From positions 26,427,505 to 26,491,504 of the forward strand of contig JARWIR010000003.1 of the NCBI GenBank assembly GCA_029959085.1: a stretch of 64,000 bases of DNA, given 5' to 3'. This document shows, piece after piece, positions 22,901 to 35,400 of the stretch (position 1 is the first letter of the stretch; each line of letters starts with the position of its first letter). Below the pieces are notes generated by a model that saw only the letters and a program-made list of their open reading frames with translations, did no database searches and was not told the origin of the DNA. The DNA is from Nemophila menziesii (taxonomy: Eukaryota; Streptophyta; Magnoliopsida; Boraginales; Hydrophyllaceae). The translations under genes were made by a program, and so were the position numbers.

Positions 22901-24652
22901 CCATCTCATCTTCTAGCTCCTTAAAATATTCCTCCACCTCCACAGATTCCTCAACCTTTTCACCATCTTCTTCGGCCATAGTAGCATCCATATAATTGGA
23001 GATGGGAGTTGTTGAAGAAGCCGAGGATGAATTAGACCCCAATCCTAAATCACGTCAAACCTGGCAAGCTCTATTCTTCTCCTTTTCAGTTGAACCAGAT
23101 TGGAGATGTGGACTCGAGTTTTATATTATGGATCGAGCAATAGAGACCAGATTAGGTATGAGGATGGTTGGTAGTTAGATATTAAAGCGTGAAGGAGGGC
23201 TATTAAATAAGACGAGTAGTTTTATAATAGATGGGCCTTCACCAACTGGGTAGGGTTTATTTATAAACGAGTCATCTATTGGTCCAAATGGTCTAGTGAC
23301 ATGTGTCATGTTAACCTTTTCTACAATACATGTCATTTGACTAATCACTTGACTTAGTCACATTATCATTCACAGCTTTACCTGCGGAAAAATTAGAAAT
23401 GTTCTTCACAACACCATCTTCCACAGGCAAATTATTAAAAGTAATCTTATGATTTCCTTTAAATTTCTTCTTTGGAGTTTGAATTAACCCCGTATAACCT
23501 CAAATTTCCGTATTCCAGCTTTAAACACAAAATTAGCTCCTCCACTCTTAACAATCATGGGATCATGAGCTCAGACCCAATTACCAAATCTCACAATTAA
23601 TTTAACCGGGTTCTCACACTCTGATTCTTTGTGAGATATCAAACCACAACCATATAAAAAATCATGTAGTTTCTCAAACTTGTAGGATATCCATTTAGGT
23701 TCTATGTGTTTTTTAACAAATTAAAACTCAAAAAGAAGGGGTTTGTCAATAGGCCATGCTATTCAAACTCTAACAATAGAATTTTCACAATAATACTCTG
23801 GTTTAGGTAGGATAGATCTTCCAACCTACCCAATTTTTCTGCTATTTTCCTAACATTAGTTTCCTTCAGATATATTGCCGGATCCCATCAATTTTAACCC
23901 AGAATGAAGTAAAGTCAATCTTTTATGAGTTAAGATAACATCATCTCATTGCTGAGCAAGCACGTGAAACCCAACAAATATGATAAGGCCTATTCATCCA
24001 AACCCTATCATAACTTCTTGGTTCTCAAATTTCAAAATACAAACACTGTGGTCGCGTTTTTCAACGTTAATCTTACCTTTAACCCCCCTCCCAATGTTTA
24101 ATCGCAATGGATTTCAGATAAGTAAAACTTATGGATCCAGAAGCTAACATTCAAACGAACAACTTGGCTTCGTCAAACACGCATATTTTCCAATTTCATC
24201 AGGGGAAAGTGTAAGAGTATCATCACCATTAAAGGACTCATTATCATAAAACTTAAGCCTCGATTCGGGTAGAAAAGCCATGATAGCACCACCGTGAAAA
24301 ATCTAAGGCTAGAGAGAGAGAGATATATGGTTTTATGGTAGTGGTGGGGTGGTGGTTTGGGTGGCAGTGAAATCTCTTCCGGTAACTCGAGGAATGTGCA
24401 TGGAAGGGAGACTCATATTTACATATATAAAAGACAAGATTACGATTGGTGTGGTTATCATATATTAATTAGTGTTTTACTGGAAAAAAAATAGTTTTTG
24501 TATTTACCAACAAGGATGCCTTAATAGAAGGCAAGTAATGGTTTCAAACTCATCATTTTTGGCATTTTCAAAACAAAGGCCTCAACAACTTCATCCAAAT
24601 ACAAGGGTGTTTTTTTTTCAAAAAACACAAAAATTCTCTATTAACTTGATTC

Positions 24653-24832
24653 TCATACTAACTTTATTTTCTCCAATCACAATTAAGTAATTGGTTTTTA
24701 GAATTATTTTTATTTTAATTGAATTACTATGTAAGATTTAATAGGAAAAGAGAGAATTAAATTATAAATAAAAATAATGTTAAAAACCAATTACTTAATT
24801 GTGATTAGAGTCAGTAGAGTTAAAGTTAGTAT
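24653..24832. repeat. Inverted repeat, probable MITE
   Basis: Arms of about 70 bp share atactaacttta, tcacaattaagtaattggtt and ttattttta around a loop near 24735-24765. There is no coding content. The outer duplication and superfamily are not resolved. Confidence 0.6.
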
Positions 24833-24849
24833 AATAATGTAGAGGATCT

Positions 24850-26188
24850 AATACTATACCTACAAATGTTTTTTTTATTACAATGGAGACCCTTAGGTCG
24901 TTGGTTAAAACCAAAAGAGACTAACTAAGCACATCACCTAACAAGTCTATATTATAAACAATACGAGATGTCTTCCACCCCATCCTATCCTTCGTGAGAA
25001 GTCCCCAAATACCATCTGGTGGGTCCTCCAATTCTATGAACTCATCTCCTTACTTCATGTCTTCACGTGCTAGCCAATCCGCGCATGAGTTGGCCTCTCT
25101 ATAGATGCCCTTCAAATGAAAACCCGAATGTCTTGCCAATACCAATCGAATGTGCTGTATCCAAAAGGCTCCCGGTCCTCTACCAATCCCTACATTCCGA
25201 ATCGCCTCGATTGCCTCCCACAAATCTACCTCAATTAGGATTTCATCTATACCCAACCTTTCCACCAAACGCAACCATTGGCGAATCTAGAACCATAAAC
25301 GAGGGTGGGCTTGAATAACAAGGGGGTTCGGGGACAACACCCCCAAACTTTTTTTTAGGTTTTAATAAAATCATATGAAACAAATGATCTATAAATTGAA
25401 TAATATCATATAAGGATAAGAAAATTACAATTTACTCTATAAGTTTTCATTTTCTGAAAAATATTCATGATAATGGTATTCTTAATTTTCTTACAAATAT
25501 CTTTTTCAAAAAAGATAAGCAAAAAAATCAATGAACCATACGTCACTTATTCGATTCCGTAATTTAGTCTTGACAATACTCATAGCTGAAAATACCCGCT
25601 CAACAGAAGTAATAGCAACCGACAACGTTTATGCTAAAGTCAAAAGCAAGTAAAGCAGCGGATACACAATATTTCTCCTACTCTCTACTGTTTTTTAGCA
25701 AGTCGGGTGATACCATAAACTCAAAAAATTCACTACTAGATTTCACAACGGCAATGTAAGTATCAAGTTGATCTTTAAACTCCTATATATTACGCTCGAA
25801 AAATCTTGAGGATAGTATTCAGTTAGGCAAACTAATTTTTATAATGAGGGTAAAATAAATTTCTAAGATTAAAATGTATACTTAAAATTAATTTGGTTAA
25901 AAATTTAAAATAATTAAATAGAGTAATTTTTTTTTAAGAATTTGAGGGTGGGCTTAAGCCCACCCCTTGTGCATATAGATCCGCCAATGAACGCAGCCCC
26001 TCGTATAACGAAATTAGTTCCACTATTACCGGATTAACGTGCACTATTCTCATACTATAACCCCTCACCCAATCGCCATTTACATCCCTAATAATTCCTC
26101 CTCCTCCACTCTTTCTACGCATCTTGTCACAACTCCCATCCGTATTCAATTTCAAGCCCCGAATGGGCTTCTTCCACCCAACTAGCAC
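24850..26188 (-). pseudogene. 5'-truncated LINE fragment (RNase H end), split by a hAT element
   Basis: The minus strand encodes the two halves of a LINE RNase H domain. The N-terminal half (26188 to about 25990) has LKLNTDGSCDK and GGGGIIRD. The C-terminal half (25274-25050) has EILIEVDLWEAI and YREANSCADWLARED, followed by DPPDGIWGLL (about 25015). This tail is shared with the LINEs at 52093 and about 61830. The halves rejoin in frame if the 714-bp hAT element is removed, so the domain was intact at insertion. It lies immediately upstream of the GLR promoter. Confidence 0.8.
25276..25989 (-). mobile_element. Deleted hAT element with dimerisation-domain relic
   Basis: Inverted termini CATTGGCGAATCTA and CATTGGCGGATCTA. 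The flanks aacgcaac (25268-25275) and aacgcagc (25990-25997) match at seven of eight bases. On the minus strand, about 25610-25500 encodes SVERVFSAMSIVKTKLRNR then a DVW-type stretch, characteristic of the C-terminal hAT dimerisation domain. The rest of the transposase is gone, so this is an internally deleted copy of an autonomous hAT element. It split the RNase H region of a LINE. Confidence 0.82.
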
Positions 26189-26241
26189 CGCGCAGACTTA
26201 TTAGTTTGGAAAAAAAAAATGTTAGTAAACTTCATAAAGAG

Positions 26242-26367
26242 TTGACCTTACATGATTCCAAATTTTCAATGATAAAGAAAGAGATATTTCCATGAAAGAG
26301 AAAGTATGACATTTCATAAAGTGTTGACCTTCTTACTCGTCAAAAAAAAAAAAAAAAAGTGTTGACC
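26242..26367 (+). promoter_or_regulatory. Three W-box-like repeats upstream of the GLR gene
   Basis: TTGACC occurs at 26242-26247, 26324-26329 and 26362-26367, each within a similar phrase (cataaagagttgacctt, cataaagtgttgacctt, aaagtgttgaccttt). TTGAC(C/T) is the core bound by WRKY factors. The copies lie 120-250 bp upstream of the predicted start codon. Their repetition suggests local duplication; a regulatory role is inference. I could not pin down a TATA box. Confidence 0.4.
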
Positions 26368-26490
26368 TTTCTAGAAAATTATGCTCCAATCATAGGAACT
26401 AATAATAGACGTGATTCTAAACCCATGACACCCTCATAAATCATAATCGGAGTGACAAAGGAAAGCATCCTTGAGGCAAATATAGTGGAG

Positions 26491-29400
26491 ATGATGAGGT
26501 TAATTATTTCTGTAATAGTCTTGTCAAGCTTTCTAAACCAACTAAAGTGCAGTGGGGATAAACTCGATCCGCAGCAGCAGCAAACAGTCGAGGATGATAT
26601 CATCAATATCGGACTTATTGTTAACATGGTGTCACCCGTGGGTGAAGTTGTACTAACCTGCATTAAAATGGCGATTTCGGATAGTAATGCTCTCTATAAG
26701 CAAAATGGAACTCAGTTTGTACTTCACACCAGGGACTCTAAAGGAGAACCCTTCACTGCTATTAAAGCTGGTAAGTTTTGCTCTACTTACCACGTGATTG
26801 AGCTATATATATTTTGTGTATAAGTCAAACAAGGGAATTCTTAATAAAGGAGTCTATATATATATTTTGTAATTGGGCTGCAGCTACAGATCTAATAGAA
26901 ACTATCAAGGTGAAGGCAATTATTGTCCCTGAAATGACAAGTGAAGCATTGATGATGGCTACACTCGGTGATAAAGCTAATGTTCCTATTCTTTCTTTTA
27001 CTTCAATTCCATCATCATCTACACAACATCCTTATTTTCTGCAAATCGCAGATGATGAAAATACTCAATTTAATGGAATAATTGCATTTCTAGAAAAGTT
27101 TGAGTGGAAAAATGTTGCATTTGTTTATGAGGACACCGATGACGGGATAAACAATGTTCTACCACATTTACTTCAAGAATTTCAAGAAAGAAACATTCAT
27201 GTAATTTACAAGAATGCCAATTCTTTCTCTGGAGGAGGGGATCATATGCTGATTGAAGAACTTACTAACCTCAAGGAGATGCGAATATCAGTCTTTATTA
27301 TTCATACATCTCCTTCTCTTGCATCAAGAATCTTCACAAACTCAAAAAAGTTACAAATGATAAGTGAAGGATATGTTTGGCTAATAACTAGTAACACCAT
27401 GAATTTCTTTGATTCCTTGGACCCTTTGGTCCGAGAATCAATGCAAGGAGCATTAGGCTTGAGATCTTATATTCCGGCCTCAACCAATCTTCAGAATTTC
27501 AATTTGAGGATGAGGAGAAATGAAGTCCATCAACATTTAAAGCCTAATCAAGAACCAAGATATTTAAACGTTATAGGTTTAAGGGTGTATGATACAATTT
27601 GGGCACTGGCAAATACGACTTTAAGTGTAGGTCCAACAGTATCTAGCAATGGCTCAAAATTTCTAAATAAATTATTGGAAAGCGAGTTTACTGGTTTGAG
27701 TGGTGATTTACGGTTTATGAATGGGAAATTTGTTGTTAAGGGGTATGAAGTGGTGAATGTTATAGGCAAATTAGGAGAAAGGGAAGTTGGTTTTTGGACA
27801 CTTGATAATGGATTCACAAAAGAAATTCCATTAGTTAATAATGGCCGAGGTTTAGAGACCATTATCTGGCCAGGACTAACGACAAATACTCCAAAAGGTG
27901 GGCTGATACTGAGTGGCAAAATTTTAAGAGTTGGTATACCTGTGAGTTCTAAGTTCGGTGAATTCACTAGCGTGATGCCTTCTAATAAGTTTCAGACAAA
28001 TGTAACTTTTGGGGGGTTGGCTTTAGACGTATTTAATGCTGCCATCGAAATTTTGGGGTATGATGTACCTTATGAACTTATCCCATTTCCTGGTACTGTA
28101 AACTACAATGATCTTATATACCTAGTGTATATGAAGGTAAATATATGCTCCCATTCTCTTTTTTATTTTCATGAGCTGTGGAAATGATGGAATGTTAATA
28201 TATCTGATTACCCTGTTTATCTTTACTCTGGTTGATGATGATTCAGGCTTTTGACGTTGCAGTTGGTGATATAACTATCACGCCCAATAGATCTTTGTAT
28301 GTTGACTTCACAGTGCCTTACACGGACTTAGGGGTTGGAGTAGTCGTACCAGTCCGCAAAAAGAACATGTGGTTTTTCTTAACGCCATTTGATTCAGAAC
28401 TGAGGTTCGTGGTTGCAATCTTCTTTATTTTGGTGGGCATAATTGTTTGGCTGTTTGAGCATCCTATAAATAAAGAATTCCAAGGTTCACGAGCTCAGCA
28501 AATTGGAACATTTCTTTCCTTCTCAGCTTCAACTCTTGTTTATGCTCATAGTAAGCTTTCTCTTTTTTTATCTTTTATTACTTCGTGACACAGAAATAGA
28601 CTAATGTTTGATATTATCCCAAATCATATTATCTTTTTATTATTTCCTATGTCGATTTTAAATTGATCAATCACATTACATGATTTCTTTTCTTTAATTT
28701 ATTACTTTCTCTTTTTTAATGATTGGTCCACATAAATGATGATAAAAATATTATGTGATTAACCAGTTGAGAACCAGTTGAGGTAACTCAACGGTCAAAG
28801 CCTTAATACTTTTTTTGCCCTTAAAAGAGGTAAAACAAGAAATAAAGGTTTGAATCCCCTCCCTAAAAAAAATAAAAAAATGTAATTAGAGATGATATCC
28901 AATGTGATTAGAGGTGATATCCAACATTACTCATACAAATAACATACGCATCAATAAAAAAATACAATTTTGCAAAAACAAATTCAATATATTTTTCTAA
29001 CAATTTAAAAGTTGTTTTCAAATGTTAAATAAGATATATAAGTAATGCAGATTGTAAACTCTTATAAACTCAAAATATATAACTCTAAAATAAAATATTA
29101 AAAACGACTTAAAAGTCAATTATAGAAAACTCGAAATGTAAAACGAATGATTTTGTATGGAGAAATTATTCATTGGTCCTGGAAGGCCCAACACACTCAA
29201 AAAACATATATTATACGCCCTATTCCGAGAAAGTATGTGAAAGTTAGCGAAAATCCTCTAGAAACTCTTCAAAAGTCTTGAAAATGGATTTTCGAGCCTT
29301 TGGATGATCCAAATGAGATCAAATCTTCCCTGCATCATCCTCTCTAGGGTAAAGAAGATTTGTCCTCGAAATTTGCAGGGTCATTTCAGACAAATTGTTA

Positions 29401-32400
29401 CGATGACTGGAATAAGATGTTTCACATTAAAAACGTCTGAAGTGTGAATATGGCTTGTCAACTAAAGATGATATGCTTTGGGGTTGATCTTCTCAACAAT
29501 CTCGAGTTGTCCAATATTCTTCACAACCAAATTTTTATACTCGTGTGTGGGATGGGAATCCTTAGTCAAAATAGCCCATACAAAGCCACCACCTCGAACT
29601 CCACATGACGACGCTTGAGATCAGCAACTTACTTGTACTTGACAATGGAAATAGTGAGGTTGTCTTGATTTTTAGCATTAATCTTCTGAAGTTCCTTAAT
29701 AAAATCAGCAGCAGTCTCATGACGACAAGATTGATCTGGTGCCGGAATCAAATCAAGAGGACCACGAGGAACGATCTCATAAACCACATGAGAAAGAACT
29801 GAAACACCTACACTCCCATTGACCGCATGATTATGTGCGAATTCAGCTTTTCACAACAATAAATCCTAGTCCTTCACTTTATCACCCACAAGATTACGCA
29901 ACAGAGTACCCAATGAATGATTGACCACCCCTATTTGACCATCACTTTAAGGATGATATGCTATACAAAAGTTCAAAGACATGGAAACCAAGCGCCATAA
30001 GCTCCTCCAAAAGTGTGACAGGAATCGTGTATCACGCTTAGAAACAATTGAAGAAGGGAGACCATGCAAATCATAGTTCCTCTGAAAGAATAACATAGCA
30101 ACCTTCTCCGTATCGGTTGCCTTTTTACACGCAATAAAGTGTACCATGTTTGATAAACGATCGACCATAGAAAAACTGAATTGTTATCTCGTTGAGTACA
30201 GGGAAGGCCTAAAAAAAGTCCATGCTATTGTTCGTCCTAGGTTGAGGAGGATCAGACAATGACATGTATAATCCTGCATTGATTGCACCTCCCTTGGAAA
30301 CTTGACATATATTAGAACATGCAACAAAATGATAAACTCTCTTGCGCATTAATGATAAACTAGTATTACGAGTTGTAAAGTGAAATCACGCCTCCATGTC
30401 CCTTTCTATGCAGTTCCTCAACAATTTTCTGTCGGAGGTTGCAATCCGGAACACATAACAGCAACCCTGAAAAAGAAACCCCTCAAGTAAGATAAAGTTT
30501 GTCCGCTCAGCACTCTGGTTTTTCAACAATATCCCAAAAAAAGCTAGATGCAGAGTGTATAGGTCTAGAAACATATCAAATCCCGAAATTGTGGTTCACA
30601 TCTCCGTCAAAAGGTAGTGACGATGGCTCAACGCGTCCACAACACAGTTCAAGTTGCATGCCTTATGCTTCGTCACAAATGTAAATTGTTGTTAGTAGGC
30701 TGCCAAGAAGCATGACGAGAGGATACCTTATCTCAAGCTGTAATATGTTTGACACGATCATGATCAGTGAAAAGAACGAACTCGTGGTGGAAAGGTTAGT
30801 GTCTCCAGTGCTTTAATGCTTGAACCACTGCGTAAAATTCGGTGTCATATGTGTCAAAACGTAGCTTTGGACCATGCAATTTCTAACTGAAGTACGCTAC
30901 TGGTTGTCCTTCCTGGCTCGAAACTGCACACGTTCCTATTTTAGAAGCATCACAATGTAACTCGAATCGTTGAGAAAAATCAGGAAGAACTAGAATGGGA
31001 GCAAATGTGAGGAGTCTCTTAATGGCGTTGAAAGCTTCTTATGCATCGCTAGTCCATACAAACTTGTCCCTTTTGATGCAATCGATTATTGGAGTCATTA
31101 CGCTGCTGGAATGTGGGATGAAACACCTATAAAGGGATGTTAGTCCATGAAAACTACGCACATTTGTGATGGTAAATGGCTGGGGCCATTGTTCGACTAC
31201 GTCGACCTTAACTTCATCAACGGATAACCCGTGGGCAAAAACAACGTAACCTAAAAATGAACATAATCTGTCAAGAATGCACATTCAGTTGTTGCTGTGT
31301 AGAACATATCCCTTCGGAGCGCCATAAGAACTTCCCGCAAGTGTTGAAGATATACCTCGGGGTTAGTAGTATTATAAATCTGAATATCATCAAAATAAAA
31401 AACGACTGATTTACTAATAAAATAACGTAATATTTGATTCATGACACGGATTATAGTACCTGGAGTATTAAAGAGACTGGAAGGCATAACCAACCAATCA
31501 AATAAACTTCACGCAACTTGAAAGATGTATTCCTTTCATCCCTCTCATAAATACAAATCTGGTGATACCCACTCTTCAAATACAGCTTGCTAAATATTTT
31601 TACAACTAGAATTAATGGCATTAGCAATTTGATAGACTTGATTCTCAAAGATTCTTCAACATAGCGAAATGAGAACTCAAGGTTTCCTCTATCTTGGTTG
31701 ACTTTGCACTAGGTGTTATCATAAATTTTTCAAAGACATAGCAAAATCATTAGTGGTGATCATACCTTCTTGTGGATGGTAAATGAGTGCCTTCTGAGCA
31801 AGGCTATCGGCATACGTGTCATACACGGGAGCTTGTGGAGCTTGAAATCTATGGCTTGGACCTCCTTGATTAAGATTGTGAGGTCTACCTTGATAATTGT
31901 TTCCTTTGAGCGAGGTTGATAATTTCCTTGGTAAGCGGTCCCTGAGGATTAGACCATTGCATTCTCGTATGATTGCTATTTTGATGAATATATCCTTTAC
32001 CACCCGAATGGTGGTTCCATCAACTAGATATGAAAAATACGGTTCAAGATTGTTGGGACACTCTTCCTACACATGATCAATTTCCCCACAACATAGACAA
32101 ATTTTAGACTTTTGCACTACATTCACCTGATTGCTGTTAACGGATAATTGCTTAATGTTGTTATCTAAAGATGAGATTTTGGAATTCAAGGTGGTTTCCA
32201 TATCTAAATTTAAGTTACCTTTTTCTAAAACATGAATTGGTGCCCTTGAAGGTTGCAAACTCATCTCATTCTTCATAATTATATCCAATATACCATGTGC
32301 ATTATTAGCATATGATAATGAAACCTCCTCCACATAGCGTATCGTCTTTTTCTCTAGAGGCAACATCAAAATTTCTATAAAACATACACCAAGTGCAACA

Positions 32401-35400
32401 CTCTAGTGTGTACCCATGAAGTGGACATTTCTTCCAACATGCTTGGAAGTGAGTCCAAGCTGATCCCAAAGTCTCACCTTGCTCTTGGCGAAATCCCTCC
32501 AAATCTAGTAGACCACTCAAACGCACACTTTTTGGATGATATCTGTCAAAGAAAGTTGTTTGCAATTGTTCTGAAGTAGTGATTGACTTACTAGGTTGTT
32601 GATCGTACCACTCACCAGCTCCTCGTTTAAGGAAAAATGGTAACATAACGAGATACATTTGTTCCTGAGTAATACCATAAGTGATGTACGCGTCGCATAT
32701 CTGCATAGCTCTAACGAGATCTTCGCGAGCAGCCCCACTATAATGACCATGACTGACGAACTATTTGATCATGCCCACATCGTTCTTGAATTTCATGACA
32801 TGAATAGTGGTAGGTGAATCCCAAGTGGTGGTAAACGAAATGGTTGTTGATCGTGTGGGTGCAAACACCAAAGCACGGCCCCAGGTGGGACTTGTGCACC
32901 TTGATTGTTGACTACATTATGTGGATTTCCTCCATTCTCATTCATTCCTGATTAATTGTCTGGTGGACCCAAAGGGTAAGTTCACTTGATTCTCATTAGA
33001 GATGAACCCGGGTGATGAATCAAGATTGGCCATCACAACTGGCACGAGTGTTTCTCTTTCTCTCTTACTTTGATCTCGAAGCAACTTCTCTGGATTTGAG
33101 AGCATACACCAAAACCTATGAAAGATGTAGGAAAACAAAAATAAGAAAACAAGTAATGCAACGAAAAACTAAACAAATTATACTAAAAAACACAAAAAGA
33201 TAACAATATAATCCACGGAAACGGCGCCAAAAACTTATTTCTCCAACGGATTCGATAGTAATCAGCACCTAGATAAGGAGGTAACTTTTCGCAAGTGCAC
33301 GGGTCGTTGTCAAGTAATAAAATAAGTATATGGATTGATCCTCTCCTCAGGTATTATCAATGTTATCTCGAGGTGTTTCTTAATATAAGATTGAATAGTT
33401 TGTGAAAGAGAGAATGGGAAAAAATGAAAAAAAAAGGGTTTTATAATACTAAATATAAAATTACAATTAATATAAATTAAACCAGAGAATTGAAAGAACA
33501 ATCAATGAAAGGGAAATTTTTCAAATATGAGAGTAATGCTTAGGGATTGTTAAGTACTCGCCTAAATCGATAGTTATACTATTCTTTATATAAGGGTAAT
33601 TGAGTTGTTAGTATTAACATGGATTCTAAAGTCCTCCTAACTCCCATAAGGGTCGACTTAGGAGGCTCATATACCCAAAATTGTCAAGATTAAATAAATT
33701 CCCTACTTGCTAATCGGTTAGTCAAGACATGTCAGCTCACTAACGGACTCCAAACGCATATACGCAAATCAATAATTAGACCCCCCCCCCCCCCCCCTCC
33801 TGGACGCTAATTCAATTAATAAGGCTAATCCTAATTATTTGGCCAGAATGAGATTAGTATTTAACACAATTCCTTTTCCCAATAGATGCAAAACTCATAT
33901 TAATTAAATAAAAATTCCAGACAGCATAAGAAACATCAAAATAATCAATCAAGGTTTGTACATAATTGCAATCCTCAAGCAATGAGGGTTGGTTAATACT
34001 AAGATAATGAAAACTAATTAATAATAATACTATAATCATGTTTGAAATATAGATCAAAATAAAGTTAGTCTTTTGAATGAATGGATTCGGAGCTCCGATG
34101 AGGAAGAATCGTGGTTTTTGGTGAAAACCCCTTCCTTCCCTCTCTTCTTCTCTACTCTTCAAAAACGTGTAGAATGAGTAGTAAATGAGTTGTATATATT
34201 TGTAGAGCTTATATGAGACTTATATACTAACTAAAAACGTTTAGGTCCCCCATGGGCTTGCTTAATTAGGTTAAAGATGGCCTAACCCATTTTTAGTTAG
34301 TGATGGGCTGGTTCGAGTCACTGTGGAAGCAAATAGTATAAATTCTCGAGTCAGCTTCGAATTGACTTTCATCACTTCCCTCCCAACACTAACTTCAAGC
34401 TCTCTTGGAATCGGAAGGAATTCTTCGAAATCCCTTACCAATTTCTTGTGGTGATAGAAACAATATGTCGTCAAGACAATTCCAATGAACACTTCAACTT
34501 CCCAAAGTGACTTTAATCTCATCTTGCACCTTGCCTTGGGGTTTGACTTGACTTTTTGACTTCTTATCTTCATCTTGGGACATTGTATCAACCATGTACC
34601 TAAAATCTACACACTTAACACACAATTAAAGCACAAAAACTCTATAATAGCAGCAAATCTCAAAACTAGAGAGAAAAGTACAACATGTCAAATAATAGGG
34701 AAAACTTTTGCACTTAGGCCCAATAAACTCCAAGAATATCTCGTGAGTGGCTTAATCTATCACAAAATGAGAAACATTAGAGACCTACCCGGTTATTCTT
34801 CTTTATTATATATGAGCGAAGCATGAGGAATATAATGAAGGTGAGAAGACCAATTGGGTTCATGATTTGAGTATGGTAACTAAGAAATATGTGTTGTGTG
34901 AAAATTGATGAGTTTAAAGTTTTATCTAAGGGAACTCATAAAAAACACTTCTCACATATTCCAAATAGTTAAAAAAGATCAATTGTGGCTCTTGAAGAGG
35001 TTAAGAACATGAGTCATGAGGATGTGACTAATACCATTATTATAGGGGAGAATGGAAAGCTACGTAAGCAAACAACTACATTGATCAAAGTGGAGGATAT
35101 TTTTTATCAACAACAGGCAAGGTGTGGATATATGTTAAAGAGTGATCGGTGTACTAACATTTTCTATGGAATTATAAATAGCAAGCAGAGTAGAAAGTTT
35201 TTGTGTCGATTAAACTTCTAATGGGCCTGATTCAACTTAAAATGAATAATCTATGTGTTGTTCATTAAGTATTACAAGTCATTGTTGGGTACCAACACGT
35301 CCAGTTTACCATTTGAAAATGATATATTTGAATAAGGGAAGATCATGTATAAGGAGTAAGGGGTTGCTTTGTGTGCCGAAGCGTGGAGTAATGAGATTAA

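Noticed and set aside
26452..26490. Upstream extension of the GLR first exon
   Set aside because: The frame is open but starts at GTG; the first in-frame ATG at 26491 gives a proper signal peptide.
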